From assembly GCA_027186245.1 (NCBI GenBank), contig CP114486.1, positions 7,764,501 to 7,828,500 of the forward strand: a stretch of 64,000 nt of DNA, in the 5' to 3' direction. The position numbers were made by a program, and so were the translations under genes. The notes below the pieces were generated by a model that was not told the DNA's origin, made no database searches, and saw only the letters and a program-made list of their open reading frames with translations. This stretch comes from Coriaria nepalensis (taxonomy: Eukaryota > Streptophyta > Magnoliopsida > Cucurbitales > Coriariaceae). Below, in pieces: positions 23,561 to 35,800 of this stretch (the stretch's first letter is position 1; each line of letters opens with the position of its first letter).

Positions 23561-24593
23561 ATATTTCCTATTAATTACTTTAAACTGAGAAATACTTACT
23601 GGAAAACATAATTTATATATATATTTATTGATTAATATTTAAATTTTAAATTTGATCATCACAACTCAGAAATACTTATCTGCTTATTTTATACATAAAA
23701 TATCAAGGTTCTATATGCATGTCAAAATAAAAGTTTTCAAAACATTCTCAAAATACATCCTAACCTTTTCCTTTCCTTATCATTCTTACTCACAATCAAG
23801 GAATACTAATAAATCTAATTGGATAAAGGATAGTCCTAATCTCTTACACATCTATCTCTAAAAAGTCTCTTGAAGTTGGAGGTGGTTCCTTTTCAAGGTA
23901 TTGCATATGTTCTTCTTGGAAGGCCTCCTAATTTTCCTTCTCATCTTCATCGATCTTTGGACTTTCTAGACCTATAAGGGGAGTACCTCTTGCAATTCTC
24001 CTTTCCCTTTATTCTACTTTCTATCTCCTACTATAGGCTTTCTTTTCCTCCTTATCGTCCTATACACTAAAGCAACAGTATCTGCAGCTACGCAGATAAT
24101 TATTATGGAAGGCATATAGAGGATCTATTAATCTATGCCTAGCCAATTGCTTTCTTTCTATCAGAAAAGCTAAGTCATTATATAGTATAAATATCATCTT
24201 ACCATAAATAGCCATGGAAGAAATGTCTCTCATCCCTGCATTTTGATGTCTTCGAATAGGGGTCCATTTCCATTTCCCTTCTCAGTTTTGACATTCACTT
24301 TCGCTCATGTCTCTTTAAATATTATAAATATCTTTAACCAATGGACCATTAGTATGGACTATGGTGGCTTGATTAAGGGTAAGGACTTTTATTTAGTGAA
24401 TTCCATTCATATACTACATTACACACTTCATCCACATCTGTATACGGTTAACTAATATTTCTAACCATATATATCTCTATTCAACTAAAGTTTTAACTAT
24501 AACTTCGAGGTTAGAAAACTTATAATGAATGAAGTAATTACCTGCATGTCTCTTTAATATGGGATTTAAAAAAAAAAAAATACTTAAACCTTT
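23561..24593 (-). other. gypsy 1 leader
   Basis: Lies between the primer-binding site and gag. A lysine/arginine-rich minus frame at about 24060-23860 could be the Gag N-terminal extension. Otherwise nothing recognisable; a 13-base A tract lies at about 24568-24580. Confidence 0.45.
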
Positions 24594-24606
24594 GCTCTGA
24601 TATCAA
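24594..24606 (-). promoter_or_regulatory. gypsy 1 primer-binding site
   Basis: On the minus strand this reads TTGATATCAGAGC, one change from the initiator tRNA-Met complement (TTGGTATCAGAGC). It is three bases from the LTR border at 24610, the expected spacing, and fixes the element's orientation. Confidence 0.88.
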
Positions 24607-24609
24607 CTT

Positions 24610-26930
24610 TGTAACACCCTCCTACTAGCTATGTTATTAAAATATTCTTTAACAAAAGCAATTGAATTTAACTTGAATTCATTTCATCTGGAGAATAAAT
24701 TGAACGTCCATATTAAAACTCTGTTTGCATAAAACTTAAATAGTACTATACTCCCAAAACACCCATATATATACATATATTCACATAAAAGTTTCACCAA
24801 AAATACTATTAAAAAGTTTCACTGTCTCCCATATTGTACTCACCAACAAGTTGACCATGCTTCATTCACTAGACCTTGAAGCAATGGACTTTCTTTTTTT
24901 CTTACCTACGACACAATTAACTATTATAAGCTAAGAAGCTAAAAAAGTAAAGCTTTTATATCACAATGGAAAATACATTTATCAATTGCATAGAACCATA
25001 AAACTTACTTGAATGATCTTGACAATACGATTTTAAATACTATGCAATTGGTATGTCTTACTTCTACTACTATTGGCCTCGAGCTTGCTGCCATTGAAAT
25101 TACTATACTCGGTGGTTCCTATGACAAATATAAGTTGTGATCAGGGACTTTGCTTAGTCCAACCTGTTCATGAATAGTGACTCTGCTCAGTCCAACTAGA
25201 TTTAATATATTACTAGAATCAGTGACCTCTCTCGATATACCCTTATTAAAATATCTCTAAGATCATGTATTCTACTGAGTCCAACTTAATCTGCCAACAC
25301 CTCAATATAATTTTATGCTCATGCATGCCATGTAACATAGTTAACTCATTGATTAACATAATTATTTTCAATTTATTTCTGTAAGAAACTATTGGTGCTC
25401 TCAAAACTTTTCATGAAAAATAAATAACCATGTAGTATGTATATAATTCTCAGCATGCTATTTGAAATAACAAAGCACCTAATAACAAATTACTAACTCA
25501 GTACGTCAACTTGCACATATATAACATTATCATAAGCATACATGATATCAAAACTACTTGTGTTATAGGTGAGACTTTACTTAGCTAAAGTCCAGTAATT
25601 CTCTAAGACTCTTTTAGAAATTCTTTAGATCCTAGAGAAACTATTATCCTAACCAAGCATGTAAATAAACCTAACTTAGTTAATTTTATATAAACTTTAT
25701 TATTAATTGACTCATCTAAATTTACATATACTGTTGTTCTATCTTCCTTAATTTGAGTCATTCCTTTGTTAAACATCTAACTCTTTATTCAAGCATTACT
25801 TTCACTTAAAACTCATGCAAGCTCTTATTAAGGTTTATATATATATCTCTTATAAAATTTACAAGTCCAAATTATTATTTTTCCTTCTTGGTTCAACCCT
25901 TTCATTATACATCTCAAAGGCAGAATTTAAAAATTGCCTAGTTCCTCAAACTAGTAGCCAAGGTTTTGATAATTGTATCTTTTAGTCCATAATTCTAATT
26001 GATTTAAAATTTTGTACACTATTACTTTATGCTCTAAATGCAATCAGTTGGTACATCTTCTACTCTTACTTTCTCATTATTAATTCCTCCCTTATTAAAT
26101 TTTATTTCTCTTATTTGTAAATCACTATTGCTTGGGTCTTAATACTTGATCTATCAAACGTCAATTGTGCTGAAATCATTTAATCATGTATTTTTCTTCG
26201 ACTAACATTCTACTCTTATCTATATCTTACTATATAGGTACTAAAAAATTATGAAGGAAAACTAACATCCTAAGCTTTCCTAATTGATATAGTACACTTT
26301 ATTTCATTCAGTACAATGCAAGTAATACCTTTCCAAAGTTGCAACTTTGACTACCTTTTTTGAAAAACCTACAGATTTACTTACAATTTAAAAGTACATA
26401 AGTAACTTCAATTGATGAAATATTTCAATTCTTATACAAATTTATAGATTTAGAAATCTAGTTTGTTCATATTAAATATCAGAGTTGTGTACCATCATCT
26501 TCATTACAAAAATTTTATTAAAACAGTTGCTACTTACGGATTCAGCTCTAACATAATACATATTTCTAGGTCAATTTTAAGAAATTGTTTCTTAACTAAT
26601 ACAACTCCTATGGGATGTTCCTAGACTTTCTAAAAAGCTACGAGAGTTACGGTTCATAATATATATATTTTTTTTCTAATTTGACCATAAACATAAGGAT
26701 CCCATAATATTAACGAAGCAAGATGTAGTTCAAATCATATTTACCAACTATTTTGAGACAAGAAAGATTTTAGATATACATTTAGGAACTTATTTAGATA
26801 CTTGATTGAAATGATTTGGATAACGTATGAGAGTGTTAGTGATAGGAAGAATGAGAGATTTTCTTGAAAATATTTTGGGTGATAGGTATGAAAATAAGAA
26901 GATAGCATTTAGTTTAATGCCTTAATTACA
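24610..26930 (-). repeat. 5' LTR of gypsy element 1
   Basis: On the plus strand it starts TGTAACACCCTCCTAC beside the primer-binding site and aligns with the 3' copy at 16660-18783. Length is about 2.3 kb if it ends at TTAATTACA near 26930, giving TG..CA termini. Both LTRs have short AT-rich indels relative to each other. Confidence 0.82.
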
Positions 26931-27139
26931 CATAAAATTTGCTCATAAACTATTGCTCATCATGTAAGGTTTTTATTTATATATTAACTTCTATAATGGG
27001 AAAACCTTACTTCTATAACAACTTAACTATCTCTCACATAACTCAGAGTACTAAATTAATCTGACTAAGAATTACAATTAAAATAGATATTCAAGATTCT
27101 CTCTCACTAAACTCGTCCTAGAACACCCTAGTTAATTGG
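26931..27139. other. Unassigned interval between gypsy 1 and copia 2
   Basis: About 210 bp with no identified origin. A stem-loop can be drawn between GTAAGGTTTT (26966) and AAAACCTTAC (about 27002-27011), but it lies in ordinary AT-rich sequence. Confidence 0.35.
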
Positions 27140-27600
27140 TGCTTTGGAATGGAGAAATTTAGCTTTGTTAGACATGGTCCGACATGACACATGCACTAAG
27201 TTGCCTTTATTGTTCTAGGCCATGCCCTAGAAAGCACATAAAAGGTGTTGAACATAATTCTCTCAAAATCTGCATCAACTTGTCCATCTGAAATATGGAA
27301 GGGAAGAATGACATATGTGCAACATAGTAGACAGAGAGATGTTTGCAAAGTTCATTCCAGAACAAGATACGGAAAGATTAGAGGAAAAATATGTATTTTG
27401 TGGAATGTGCTTAGGAGAAATTAGGATGATAATTTTTTATAATCCCATCAAGCTCAAAGTTTTTGAAGCTAAACATGCTACCTTGTTAGAGAGAGTGTTA
27501 CTTTCTAAAAGGATAGTGGGATTAAGAAAAACTTGAAGTAGCTCAAGCCCCACAAAATAAAAAATCAGATTAAGAATTATAGATCACCAAATACCTACTT
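27140..27600 (+). pseudogene. copia 2 integrase C-terminal part
   Basis: The plus strand reads RRNLALLDMVR (integrase core end, SERRNRTLLDMVRSM in the family) and, after a frame change, KYVFCGMCLGEIRM, FYNPIKLKVFEAKHATLLER and LLSKRI. These match KCLFVGYPKETRGYYFYNPxxNKVFVAxxATFLExEFLSK, the linker between copia integrase and RT. The 27315-27536 open frame is the longest surviving part. The element's upstream half is absent. Confidence 0.85.
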
Positions 27601-28640
27601 TTTAGTGAATTTGAACTGTATGGATTTCGTATAGAAAGTCCTAGTAATGGTTTGGTCATAGATAATGACCTTACAAGTTATTCTGAGGTCATGTAAAGCC
27701 CAAAGTCTGAGATATGGCTTAGAGACATAAAATCTTAAATAGATTCAATGTATGCTAACCAAGCGTTGATCTTGGAGGTTGCGATGGAAGGAAATCTCCA
27801 GTCGGATGCAAATGTGTCTCTATGAGAAAGACAAGGGCATATAGGAATATTGAGATATTTAGGTTTTGATCATTGGTCAATATGGCTATAGGCAATGAGA
27901 ATCAATCGATTAAAAGAGACCTTGTTACCCATGGTTATGACCATATCCATTAAGATTATTTTTGCTATTGCAACATACCATGATCATCAGATCTTGTAAA
28001 TAGATGTGAGGACTACTTCCCAAAATAGAAATTAGGAAGAAGAGGTGTCTGTGATACAACCATAAGGTTTTATATAAAATGTACAAAACAGTTGTGTAAG
28101 TTTCTTAAGTAAATCTAAGGATTTTAGCAAACTTCTTAGAGTTGGAAATCTAGTTTGACCAAAACACTCAAATCATTTGATTTAATATGGATGACCCATG
28201 TGTGTATACAGAGAGTTAGTGGAATAAAATTATGTTCATTGGCAATATAAATTGATAACATACTGCTCATTGAGAATGATCTAGAATTGTTATAAACTAT
28301 GAGTGGTTATCGAAAAACTTCCTCATAAATAAAATGGGTAAAAGCATCTTTTGGCTTAGGCATAAAGATTTACAGCAATAGATTCAAAGAATTTCTAGGC
28401 TTAACCCATTCATGTATATAAGTAAAGTACTAATGGGGTTTAGTATGGATGATTCTAGAAATGACTATTTGCTAAAATGTCTCAAAATCTCACTCTCCAA
28501 AAAAAGTCGCTTAAGACAAAAGCAGAGAGGGAATGCATGAATCGAATATATTATATCATGTATTCCATGCAATGTACGGGGCTGGACGTTGTCCATTGCA
28601 CTAAGTGTTATGAGCATGAGAAAAAGGGCAATCCAGATTA
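27601..28640 (+). pseudogene. copia 2 reverse transcriptase, decayed
   Basis: Recognisable pieces in order: SPKSEIWLRDIKS and DSMYANQALILE (start of RVT_2), TISIKIIFAIATYHDHQIL with IDVRTTSQN (family: LKSIRILLAIAAYHDYEIWQMDVKTAFLNG), then RECMNRIYYIMYSMQCTGLD near 28530-28590 (family: RIPYASAIGSIMYAMLCTRPD). The YVDD motif cannot be read. Stops are frequent. Confidence 0.8.
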
Positions 28641-28904
28641 ACAACATTAAAATGCAGTCAAAAACATTATTACGTTCTTGAGAAGAATGATGGGTATATT
28701 CTTGATTTATTGAGATTCTGAATTGAAATTAATGATTTTACATATCCTAATTTTCAATCGGACATAGTTCACGGTGAATCCACAATGTGTATCGCGTAAG
28801 GCTACTTAATAAATTTGTTATTTCGGAGAGCTCCAATCTAGAAGCGACAACCAATATAATTAATCAAAATGAATACAATAATGCTTATGAAGCAAAATGG
28901 TTCC
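28641..28904 (+). pseudogene. copia 2 RNase H, first half
   Basis: The plus strand gives NAVKNIITFLRRMMGIFLIY, DSELKLMIL and a degraded continuation, up to AYEAKWF at 28904 (family: TAVKNILKYLRRTKDMFLVYGG.. and AAKEAVWLRKF). The domain is cut here by a solo LTR and resumes at 30860. Confidence 0.8.
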
Positions 28905-30859
28905 TGAAAGTATATACTCATTGAGCTAATCAAATTTTGACCTAATGGGGCAAACACTTTATGTGGTACTATCTTTATGCTGATATTAGCAAGAAATTAT
29001 TTATTATTAATGAAAGTCACTTACTATTTATCATTTTATTGATTTTGTTAGAATTAACATTATATATTCTATATATGCATATCTTGATAAAGTCCCATAT
29101 CTTGAGTTATGTACTCTGAAGACCATGATAGAGATCATGTCAGTAGAGACTTAGTCGCTAAAGCTCTTAAGATATAAATGATTCATTGTCATAAGATCTC
29201 CAAAATGGATATCGATTGATCCAATCGCTAAAATCTCTTAGGACAATTATGTAGTTCATCACCTTATTGTTAGCATGACCGATCTCATAGCCAGTGGTGT
29301 TAGTAGAAAACCATGATAATTGCATAGGTGCTTAGTAGACATTAATGGTATTGAACGTGACACTTAGATAATTCTCATTGGTAATTAATATTGACTATTA
29401 ATTAGAATTATCTAGTTACTATTTAATATATGATCCTCCAACCTGAGAGACACCATGGTTTCCTAGTATATTGGAATTCATACTTTGAGATCATTCCTAT
29501 TAGCCTCGGCCATGGGTGAACGTGGGGTGAACCGTTGGGTATTAAGTGTTGTGCGAGAAGGATTATGAGTAATCAAGAGGGAATCCATCACTTATGTATT
29601 TGAGATAAGGTCCTATGGATTATACACTTTATTAAACACAAAATTTTTGCAAAGTAGTATGGTTTGAAATGAGTTTTGGTAAATCTATTATTGATGTTCA
29701 ATAAAGGTATGATGGTCCAGATGATTTGTCTATTAAGGTTTAACAGTTAAACCACGCCTTAAGACTTGAAGGTTTATATTAAGTTCTTTTGGAACATTGT
29801 ACTTCTCATCTCCTAGGTAGTTTTGACACTTTCTTAGAAGTCAATCTTGACTTGGAGATTTAAAGTTAATTTAATCACGAGATTATTCAATTAACTGTTT
29901 AATTTAAAAGGTTGTTTAAAATTAAATGAATTTAATTTGGAATTAAATAAAATTATAAAAGTGTTTATGAAATACTCCTACTGGCATAATGTAGAATCTA
30001 ATCGGTCAGACACAAGGTTTGTAGTAACTAAGCTAAAGTTTCATCGGAGAAAAATGAAAAATGGATCAAAACCATTTTAGGTGTAAAATGGTAGTCTGAC
30101 CTATAGTTTCACTTTAAGGGAAAAAAGGTAATTATAAATTTTTTAATTTAATATCTTGTAGCTCTACTAGCACAATTAAGTGTGGCATTGAATTAATTGA
30201 AAATTAATAAGTTACACCTGAACTTTTATTTAATTTTAGAAGGGTCCTAAAGGGTTAATAAGCCAAATTACTAATTGGATTTTCATGGGTCAAAATTAAT
30301 CAAAGGGTTTATAAAATAACCCATGGGTGGCCGGCCATTGGATGGACTTTAGCCCATCTCACTATTTTTTAGGGCAATTAGGATTCCTAATGAGATTAGA
30401 AAAGTATGACCTAGCCATTTCCTATAAATGCAAATAATATGATGGCCGAAATAAACAAGTGCTTATAGAAGCCTCTTGCTCGAAAATAAAATAGAGAAAA
30501 GAGAGTTTTTCCATTCCTTTTCCCCGAGCTCATTATCTCATAAGTTGACATCTTAAGTAGAAACTTAACCGTGTAAAATGAATCATGTGGAAAACGGTTA
30601 GAGGCCAAACACGTGGAAGCCTGCCCATCATATTCAAAAAGAGTTATTGTAAATCAAAAAAGGTATTAACTTTCCCTAAACCTTACTTTAATATTTATGA
30701 GATTTATTATGCTTTCTTTAAAATAGTGTATATTTGATATAATATTTTTATGATCAGTTTGGATAGAAACTATGTTTGCTAGGACATGATTTGAATAAAC
30801 TTTTAAATATTTCTTCCGCCACATTTATTCTTTTATATGCGTACATCCATTTCCTAACA
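28905..30859 (+). mobile_element. Solo LTR inserted in copia 2 RNase H
   Basis: A 1955-bp block starting TGAAAGTATATACTCATTG and ending TTCCTAACA, with TG..CA termini. It separates the two halves of one RNase H domain. Flanking pentamers are GTTCC (28900-28904) and GATCC (30860-30864), a one-mismatch target-site duplication. Its start resembles family A, but the body is distinct (call it subfamily B: TGTTAGAATTAACATTATAT, ACTCCTACTGGCATAATGTAGAATC, ATTTCTTCCGCC). It has a TATA box and carries no coding sequence or primer-binding site, consistent with a solo LTR left by recombination between two LTRs. Confidence 0.85.
30423..30429 (+). promoter_or_regulatory. TATA box of the solo LTR
   Basis: TATAAAT in CCTATAAATGCAAATAATATG, about 430 bp before the LTR end, followed by the GC-richer transcribed part. 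Standard LTR core promoter position. Confidence 0.6.
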
Positions 30860-31135
30860 GATCCAAGCATCATTCATGTGGTAATGTACTATAATAATAA
30901 TGGTGCACAACAAAAAGGAAGGAACCGAGGTATCATTAGAAATCCAAAACATATATTTCTTCATTATTTCCTTGTCTAAGTGATAGCCGAAAGTGTTAAA
31001 GTGAAAATAAGAGAGTCAAAATTATAACAAAGCGGATCCACACACTAAGGCACTTTCGCAACAAAAGGTTAATCACCATCTTGACAAGATAAGAATAACA
31101 TAAAAAAACGATTGATTTTAGTGCAAGTGAAAGAT
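30860..31135 (+). pseudogene. copia 2 RNase H, second half
   Basis: The plus frame reads DPSIIHVVMYYNNNGAQQKG, then IIRNPKHIFLHYF, and later DPHTKALSQQKVNHH. It matches the RNase H C-terminus VPSI..PVLLYCDNNGAIAQAKEPRSHQKSKHI..YHLI and ADPLTKPL.Q.KH..H. The catalytic YCDN reads YYNN, so the aspartate is lost. It directly precedes the LTR at 31136. Confidence 0.85.
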
Positions 31136-32114
31136 TGAAAGTATATTTCTCGTCAACCCAATTGGGTTTGACCCGATAAGGTCATTTACTTATGTGAATA
31201 TGTCTTAGATATGCACTTAGAATCATGATAGTGATTATGCTTAGATAGATTGGATAAAACTCACAAGTTGTTGTGGGGCTAACCTACAAGAAAAATGTGG
31301 AACCTATTCACTCACAAATATAAGGATGAAGGATTCGGTGGAAATAATATTTGGAGAAATTTGACTTGTTCATGGAGAACTTGATTTAAAGGTAAAATCA
31401 TTAATTAGTTTTATTTATTAAGTTTCTATCACATCCACACTAATAGCATATCCAAAGTATCATTTAGGTATAATTTGAAATTAAATAATTAATTAGAAAG
31501 ATATTAAATTGATTAAGTAAGTCTATTAAATGGGGATTTAATAAATTTAAAGTCAAACAACATTTTTTGGTCCAAGGGAAAACTTGTTTGCTTATTAAAG
31601 AGTTAATGGGCCAAACTGGGCTATTGGGCCAAGGCCTAAAAATTTTTCCAATTTTATCGGGCAAAATCAGACGACCAAATTACATTAGGTCTAAAATAAA
31701 ATTGAGTTATTGAAAAAATCGGTATTATGTTAGACATAATGGGTCCGATTTTATTTCCCAAGAGTTCATCAAATGATCTAAGCTTCAGGGCCATGGCAAA
31801 TAAACTCAAGACTTATATAGGCCTATATAAGGAAGAGGATCACTATCCTTCCCTAACCTACTATATTTTCCCTTTCTTTATGTATTCTCCCTACTTCAGA
31901 GTGTTGATAAGAGTGAGATAGTAAACCGAGATGAATGTTTCCATGTAGATTAAGATTAGAGGTCGTGTCATGCCTCTTGGAACTAAAGAAGATTTGATGG
32001 TGGCGGGGGTGGCAGTAGTGGAAATGAAAAAGGTGGCGGTGGTTTAGGGATTCAACCGGCCTTAGAGGATTTGAGGATTTGGTAGATATTTATCCAACTG
32101 TTTCTTCAAAGGAT
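31136..32114 (+). mobile_element. 3' LTR (family A) of copia 2, internally deleted
   Basis: Starts TGAAAGTATATTTCTCGT right after the polyprotein end. Compared with the copy at 57891, about 750 bp is missing between GATTATGCTTAGAT and AGATTGGATAAAAC, with AGAT shared at the break. TATA-like sequence ACTTATATAGGCCTATATAAGG lies at 31811-31832. The end is a glycine-codon-like GGTGGCGG patch, after which RNase H coding sequence of another copy follows directly. Confidence 0.8.
31824..31830 (+). promoter_or_regulatory. LTR TATA box
   Basis: TATATAA in a doubled TATATAGGCC/TATATAAGG context, followed within 100 bp by the pyrimidine-rich transcribed leader of the LTR. Confidence 0.5.
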
Positions 32115-32841
32115 GTCACCTTAGACATGAAAGAAGAGGGAATGCAAGAATTTCATGTAAATAACCTATTCGAGGCTATATAGGTTATGCCATGAATTCT
32201 ATGAATGAAATCAGATGTTTCAAATGCTCTAAGGGTTATGAGCATGAGTTGAGGGAATCCAGTCAGACGACATTAAAATGCGGTCAAGAGCATTATATCC
32301 TTCTTTAGAAGAACTAATGATATGTTCTTAACCTTTGAATATTCTAATTGAAATTAAAGTTTTAACAAACTCTAATTCTTAATCATGGATAATTAATCCA
32401 CATCATGTTCTATCTTATGGTAATTGATTGAATTGGTTAGTTGGAAGAGTTCCAAGAAACGATCGAATATTTGATTAACAAAGAATGAATGCATTAGTGT
32501 TTTTGGAGGCAAATGAAGTGTTTTGGGTAAAAAGGTTCATGAATTAACTTATAAGGGTTCCAAGTATCATTGATTAAGTGCTATTGAACTATGATTACAA
32601 ATGATATGTAGTGAAAGCAAAAGGACTAATGTTTCATCAGAAATCCAAGCACAAGTTACCTCAAAGTCAATTAATTCAAAAGTGTGACAGACGAGTTGAA
32701 GTGAACATAAGAGAATTAACACTAATAAATAGCATAACGAATCCACACACTAAGGAATTTCTCCAACAAAAGTTTAAATCGCCATCTTCACATGATGATA
32801 ATAAGATTCAAAAGCGATTGGCTTTAGTGCATGAGGGAGAT
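32115..32841 (+). pseudogene. Second copia RNase H C-terminal region
   Basis: The plus strand gives PIRGYIGYAMNSMNEIRCF (family: PYASAVGSLMYAMLCTRPDICF), KCSKGYEHELRES, then KKFMN*LIRVPSIID and the open frame 32611-32844 with KGLMFHQKSKHKLPQSQLI and TNPHTKEFLQQKF. This is again the RT/RNase H end of a copia polyprotein, followed immediately by an LTR. It is a separate copy from 30860-31135, joined to the deleted LTR by recombination. Confidence 0.85.
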
Positions 32842-34800
32842 TGAAAGTATAATTCTCATCAAACAAATCAGTTATAACCCCGATACGATAAAATACTTAT
32901 TATGAGAATCAATCTTAACCTCTATAAGTTATCAGCATAATTGAATGCATAGTATTCAATAGTACATATAATAATCTACCATGATGTTATTATGTAGGAA
33001 ATAAACTATAGCATGCATGACTAAATGCATGACAAACTTGATACATTCCCAAGTCTTAGGCATGCACTTGGAATCATGATAGATATAATTATTGATCTCT
33101 ATGAGATCCAAGGTAACTTAAGGTCTAAGATTCAAATTGTTCATAGTCTAGGTTTGTCATGATGAGACAATGAGAATCCAAAGACACGGTTACATGTATT
33201 ATCATCTTCGCGAGAAGCATGATCTCATGATCATCGGTATTAAAGAAAAGTGGAATAAGCATGTAGGTGATTAGTAGAAACTTAATCACTCAACATGATC
33301 ACTTGACAAATCTTAGTTGTGTTTATACTGACTATTAATAAAATTTGTTTAGTTACTATAGTACTTATGATTCTCAGACCCGAGATCACCATGGTACTCA
33401 TGTTGGGAAATTATTCATTGATGTCATTCAACGTGACCCTAGCCAAGGGTTACTATAAAATAAACTTAGGGATGTATTCTGGTACGGAAAGTGCGTAGGG
33501 TGATAAGATGAGATCCATAACCTCTATATTGGAAGAAATTTTATACGAATGATATACCTTATGCAATGAATAAATATTAGTGCAAAGTAGTATGGTACAA
33601 AAAAAAGTTTCTATAAGTCCATTTTCTAATGTCATAAGGGATTGTATAATTTATAAGGGTAGTCTAATAGAGTTTAACAGTTAATACAAGTCCTTGGACC
33701 ATCTGAGACTATGAATAGATGGATAAATGGAAGGATCAATCTGGTACAGTAATAGTTATCTACAACTCTTGTTGAGGTTCTTTACACTTCTCATTACATT
33801 TCTTACCTATACATCTTGCAAGAGGTAATGTGGGTATGTTAGTTTAAGTTGATTTATCATCGAAGATTATCATATAAACTATTTGGCTTAAAAGTGTTTT
33901 TAAGATCCAAATGGTCGATTCATTAGAATGGATAAATTCCATAACTCATTATGGGGCCTACCTACCGGCGTAATATAGAATCTATCTGGTCACAATTGCG
34001 AAGGACAATTGGATCTTGGTTGAATTCTAAATTAGAGAATTTTGACTCATTTTTGGAGAACTTCATTTAAAAATTAAATCATTAACTACTTTAATTTGTG
34101 AAGTGTAGATTACACCCGCATTACTAGCATATTCAAAATGTGATTTAGATTTAATTTAAAATTAAATTATAAATTAGAAATATTAAATTGACTAAATAAA
34201 TTTATTAAATGGATAGATAATGAATTTAAAGTGAAAATAATATTTTTCGGGTAAAAAGAAAACCTGATTGGTGATTAAAGTGTTAATGGCTAAATTAAGC
34301 CAATGTACATAGGCCTAATTTAAAGTTTGGAATTTACCGTGTAAAGTTAGACATTAATTTGAACACTCCCTAGGGGTTTCCCTACTAGCTTGCTGCCCAC
34401 ATTGATTGTGTGAGAGAGAGTGAATTTAGAGAGAAACGTTATCTCAAGTAGTCAACCTTAAAACTTTTATTCTTCTTCAAGCTAATATCCCATGATTTTA
34501 GATTAAACCTAGAAAATGTCCCCAAGAGTTGTTCTTAAAGGTCATGTGGACTAGTTTTAGTGTTTGTGTAACAAGTTGGAATCGGAGGATCGATCACAGT
34601 AGTAGTGATGGTAGAAAGACGAGCATGGCAGCGACAATCTTAGAGAAGTGTGAAAATCATTCGGTTTTAGTGGAGGATAAAGCTATGTATGAATCTCTTC
34701 CTTTCTAACTTCATCTTTTCCTTTGATTATTAGATTCTTGCTTTTAACAAGGGACACCAGAATTCCAAATGAACACAATGTTCATCCATATCTTGGTGTA
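32842..34800 (+). mobile_element. Family A LTR (3' LTR of the second RNase H copy)
   Basis: Starts TGAAAGTATAATTCTCATC after a purine-rich ATGAGGGAGAT tract (candidate polypurine tract). It shows the family-A order: GATACGATAAAATAC, CTTAGGCATGCACTTGGAATC, AGAGTTTAACAGTTAA, CATTATGGGGCCTACCTACC, and a 3' part with TGGCAGCGACAATC. Length near 1.96 kb; the 3' border is uncertain by about 100 bp. Confidence 0.8.
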
Positions 34801-34953
34801 GTCCATTGACTCAAGAACCCGGATGTAAAATTTTTGAAATGACACTTCCGCACTGAGTTCAAGTAGGTTCGATGACTTACAAGCCACTTCCTGATGTTCC
34901 AAAATGAAGTGCCAGCTGCCGCTTATGTCCATGCATTGTTGTTGAGGCTCGAC
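34801..34953. other. Short unassigned spacer with a minus open frame
   Basis: A 62-codon minus frame covers 34744-34932 but resembles nothing I know and overlaps the LTR end. Base composition is less AT-rich than around it. It could be LTR end sequence or captured DNA. Confidence 0.35.
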
Positions 34954-35270
34954 TGAAAGTGTATGCTTCTAAAGCTAGTTGGATATGTCTGATAAGGTCA
35001 TGTAGTCTTTCAGATTCAATCTTATCTGTAAACCTTATCAATAGTATTAATACTTTGTATTTATATAAGCAGTGAAATATAGCAGTTACTAATTATAATG
35101 TCACATATAATAATTCTTGTATACATTACATTTTGTTTGAATAATAGATTGCCGGATCTTAGGCAACGTACTTAGAATTGTGATAGTGATCATGCTCATT
35201 GAGATTTAAGTGGCTACAAGCCTATGACCTAAATTATTTATAGTTGTAGAATTGTCATGATAGCTGGTAC
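34954..35270 (+). mobile_element. Family A LTR start, truncated
   Basis: Starts TGAAAGTGTATGCTTCTAAA and follows family A (GATAAGGTCATGTAG, ACTTTGTATTTATATAAGC, TTAGGCAACGTACTTAGAATT, ATAGTTGTAGAATTGTCATG). After about 315 bp it meets an oppositely oriented LTR of another family. Confidence 0.75.
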
Positions 35271-35800
35271 CACATGCTGGCAGTAGCGCCTGCCTCGACA
35301 TCCTCTTAGGTGGTGGTGGGTCCTTTATTGCTGAAAATTATGAGGGGTGAGTTCCCTTGAGACTCACATCAGGATCTTCTAAGTCAATTCTCAACACACT
35401 ACGACATGTGTGGATACGTAGAGATGATTATATTTTCTTTTTTTTTCCTCTTGAAATAACCTCTCTAAAGTAATTAGAATATAATGTATTTATAGTTTTC
35501 TATAAGGGTTTCATTCAACACTATTTTTTAATTAAAAAATCTTTTAAATTAATTTGAATTAAATAATTCAAATATAATGTCAAATAATAAAATAATGAGA
35601 TAATAGGAAAATTGTAACATAATTACAAGATTGCCACTATCACTTATCTATCCCACGGTCGGCTACATCACTATGCAAGCACAGTGATAGGCTTGTGACA
35701 TATGTCATAGTGTGACCATGTTATCACTTTATTTTATTCTGTTAAATCTTTTCAAATCTTTTTACCATTCCTATAATAAATTTCATTGAATTGACTATTA
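35271..35800 (-). mobile_element. Minus-strand LTR fragment, 7245-type
   Basis: Read on the minus strand it has CTATAAATACATTATATTCTAATT and a following leader with GTGTTGAGAATTGACTTAG, matching the plus-strand LTR at 7245-8811. It lies beside minus-strand copia gag/protease remains, with most of the element missing between. Confidence 0.65.
35488..35495 (-). promoter_or_regulatory. LTR TATA box (minus)
   Basis: The minus strand reads TATAAATA, in the same context as the TATA box at 8531-8538 of the related LTR. Confidence 0.5.

Larger units (their letters stand above)
16660..26930 (-). mobile_element. Ty3/gypsy chromovirus-type retrotransposon, decayed
   Basis: A nearly complete minus-strand element: 5' LTR 24610-26930, primer-binding site 24594-24606, leader, gag, protease, RT, RNase H, integrase with a chromodomain-like tail, and 3' LTR about 16660-18783. 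The domain order PR-RT-RH-INT defines Ty3/gypsy. The end of the polyprotein (YEEKLVQILNR, LRDKTIVLLKV, IEEATLTS) matches the C-terminal region of Tekay/Del chromoviruses, which typically have long LTRs like these. The whole polyprotein is broken by many stops and frameshifts. The two LTRs are clearly related but heavily diverged, implying an old insertion. Confidence 0.9.

Noticed and set aside
26966..27011. Stem-loop GTAAGGTTTT/AAAACCTTAC resembling a terminator or small-RNA hairpin
   Set aside because: Isolated 10-bp arms around a 26-bp AT-rich loop in plant DNA; expected by chance and with no associated gene.
34744..34932. Possible captured host gene exon on the minus strand
   Set aside because: The 62-codon frame resembles no protein I know, overlaps the end of a family-A LTR and has no splice or start context; kept only as an unassigned spacer.
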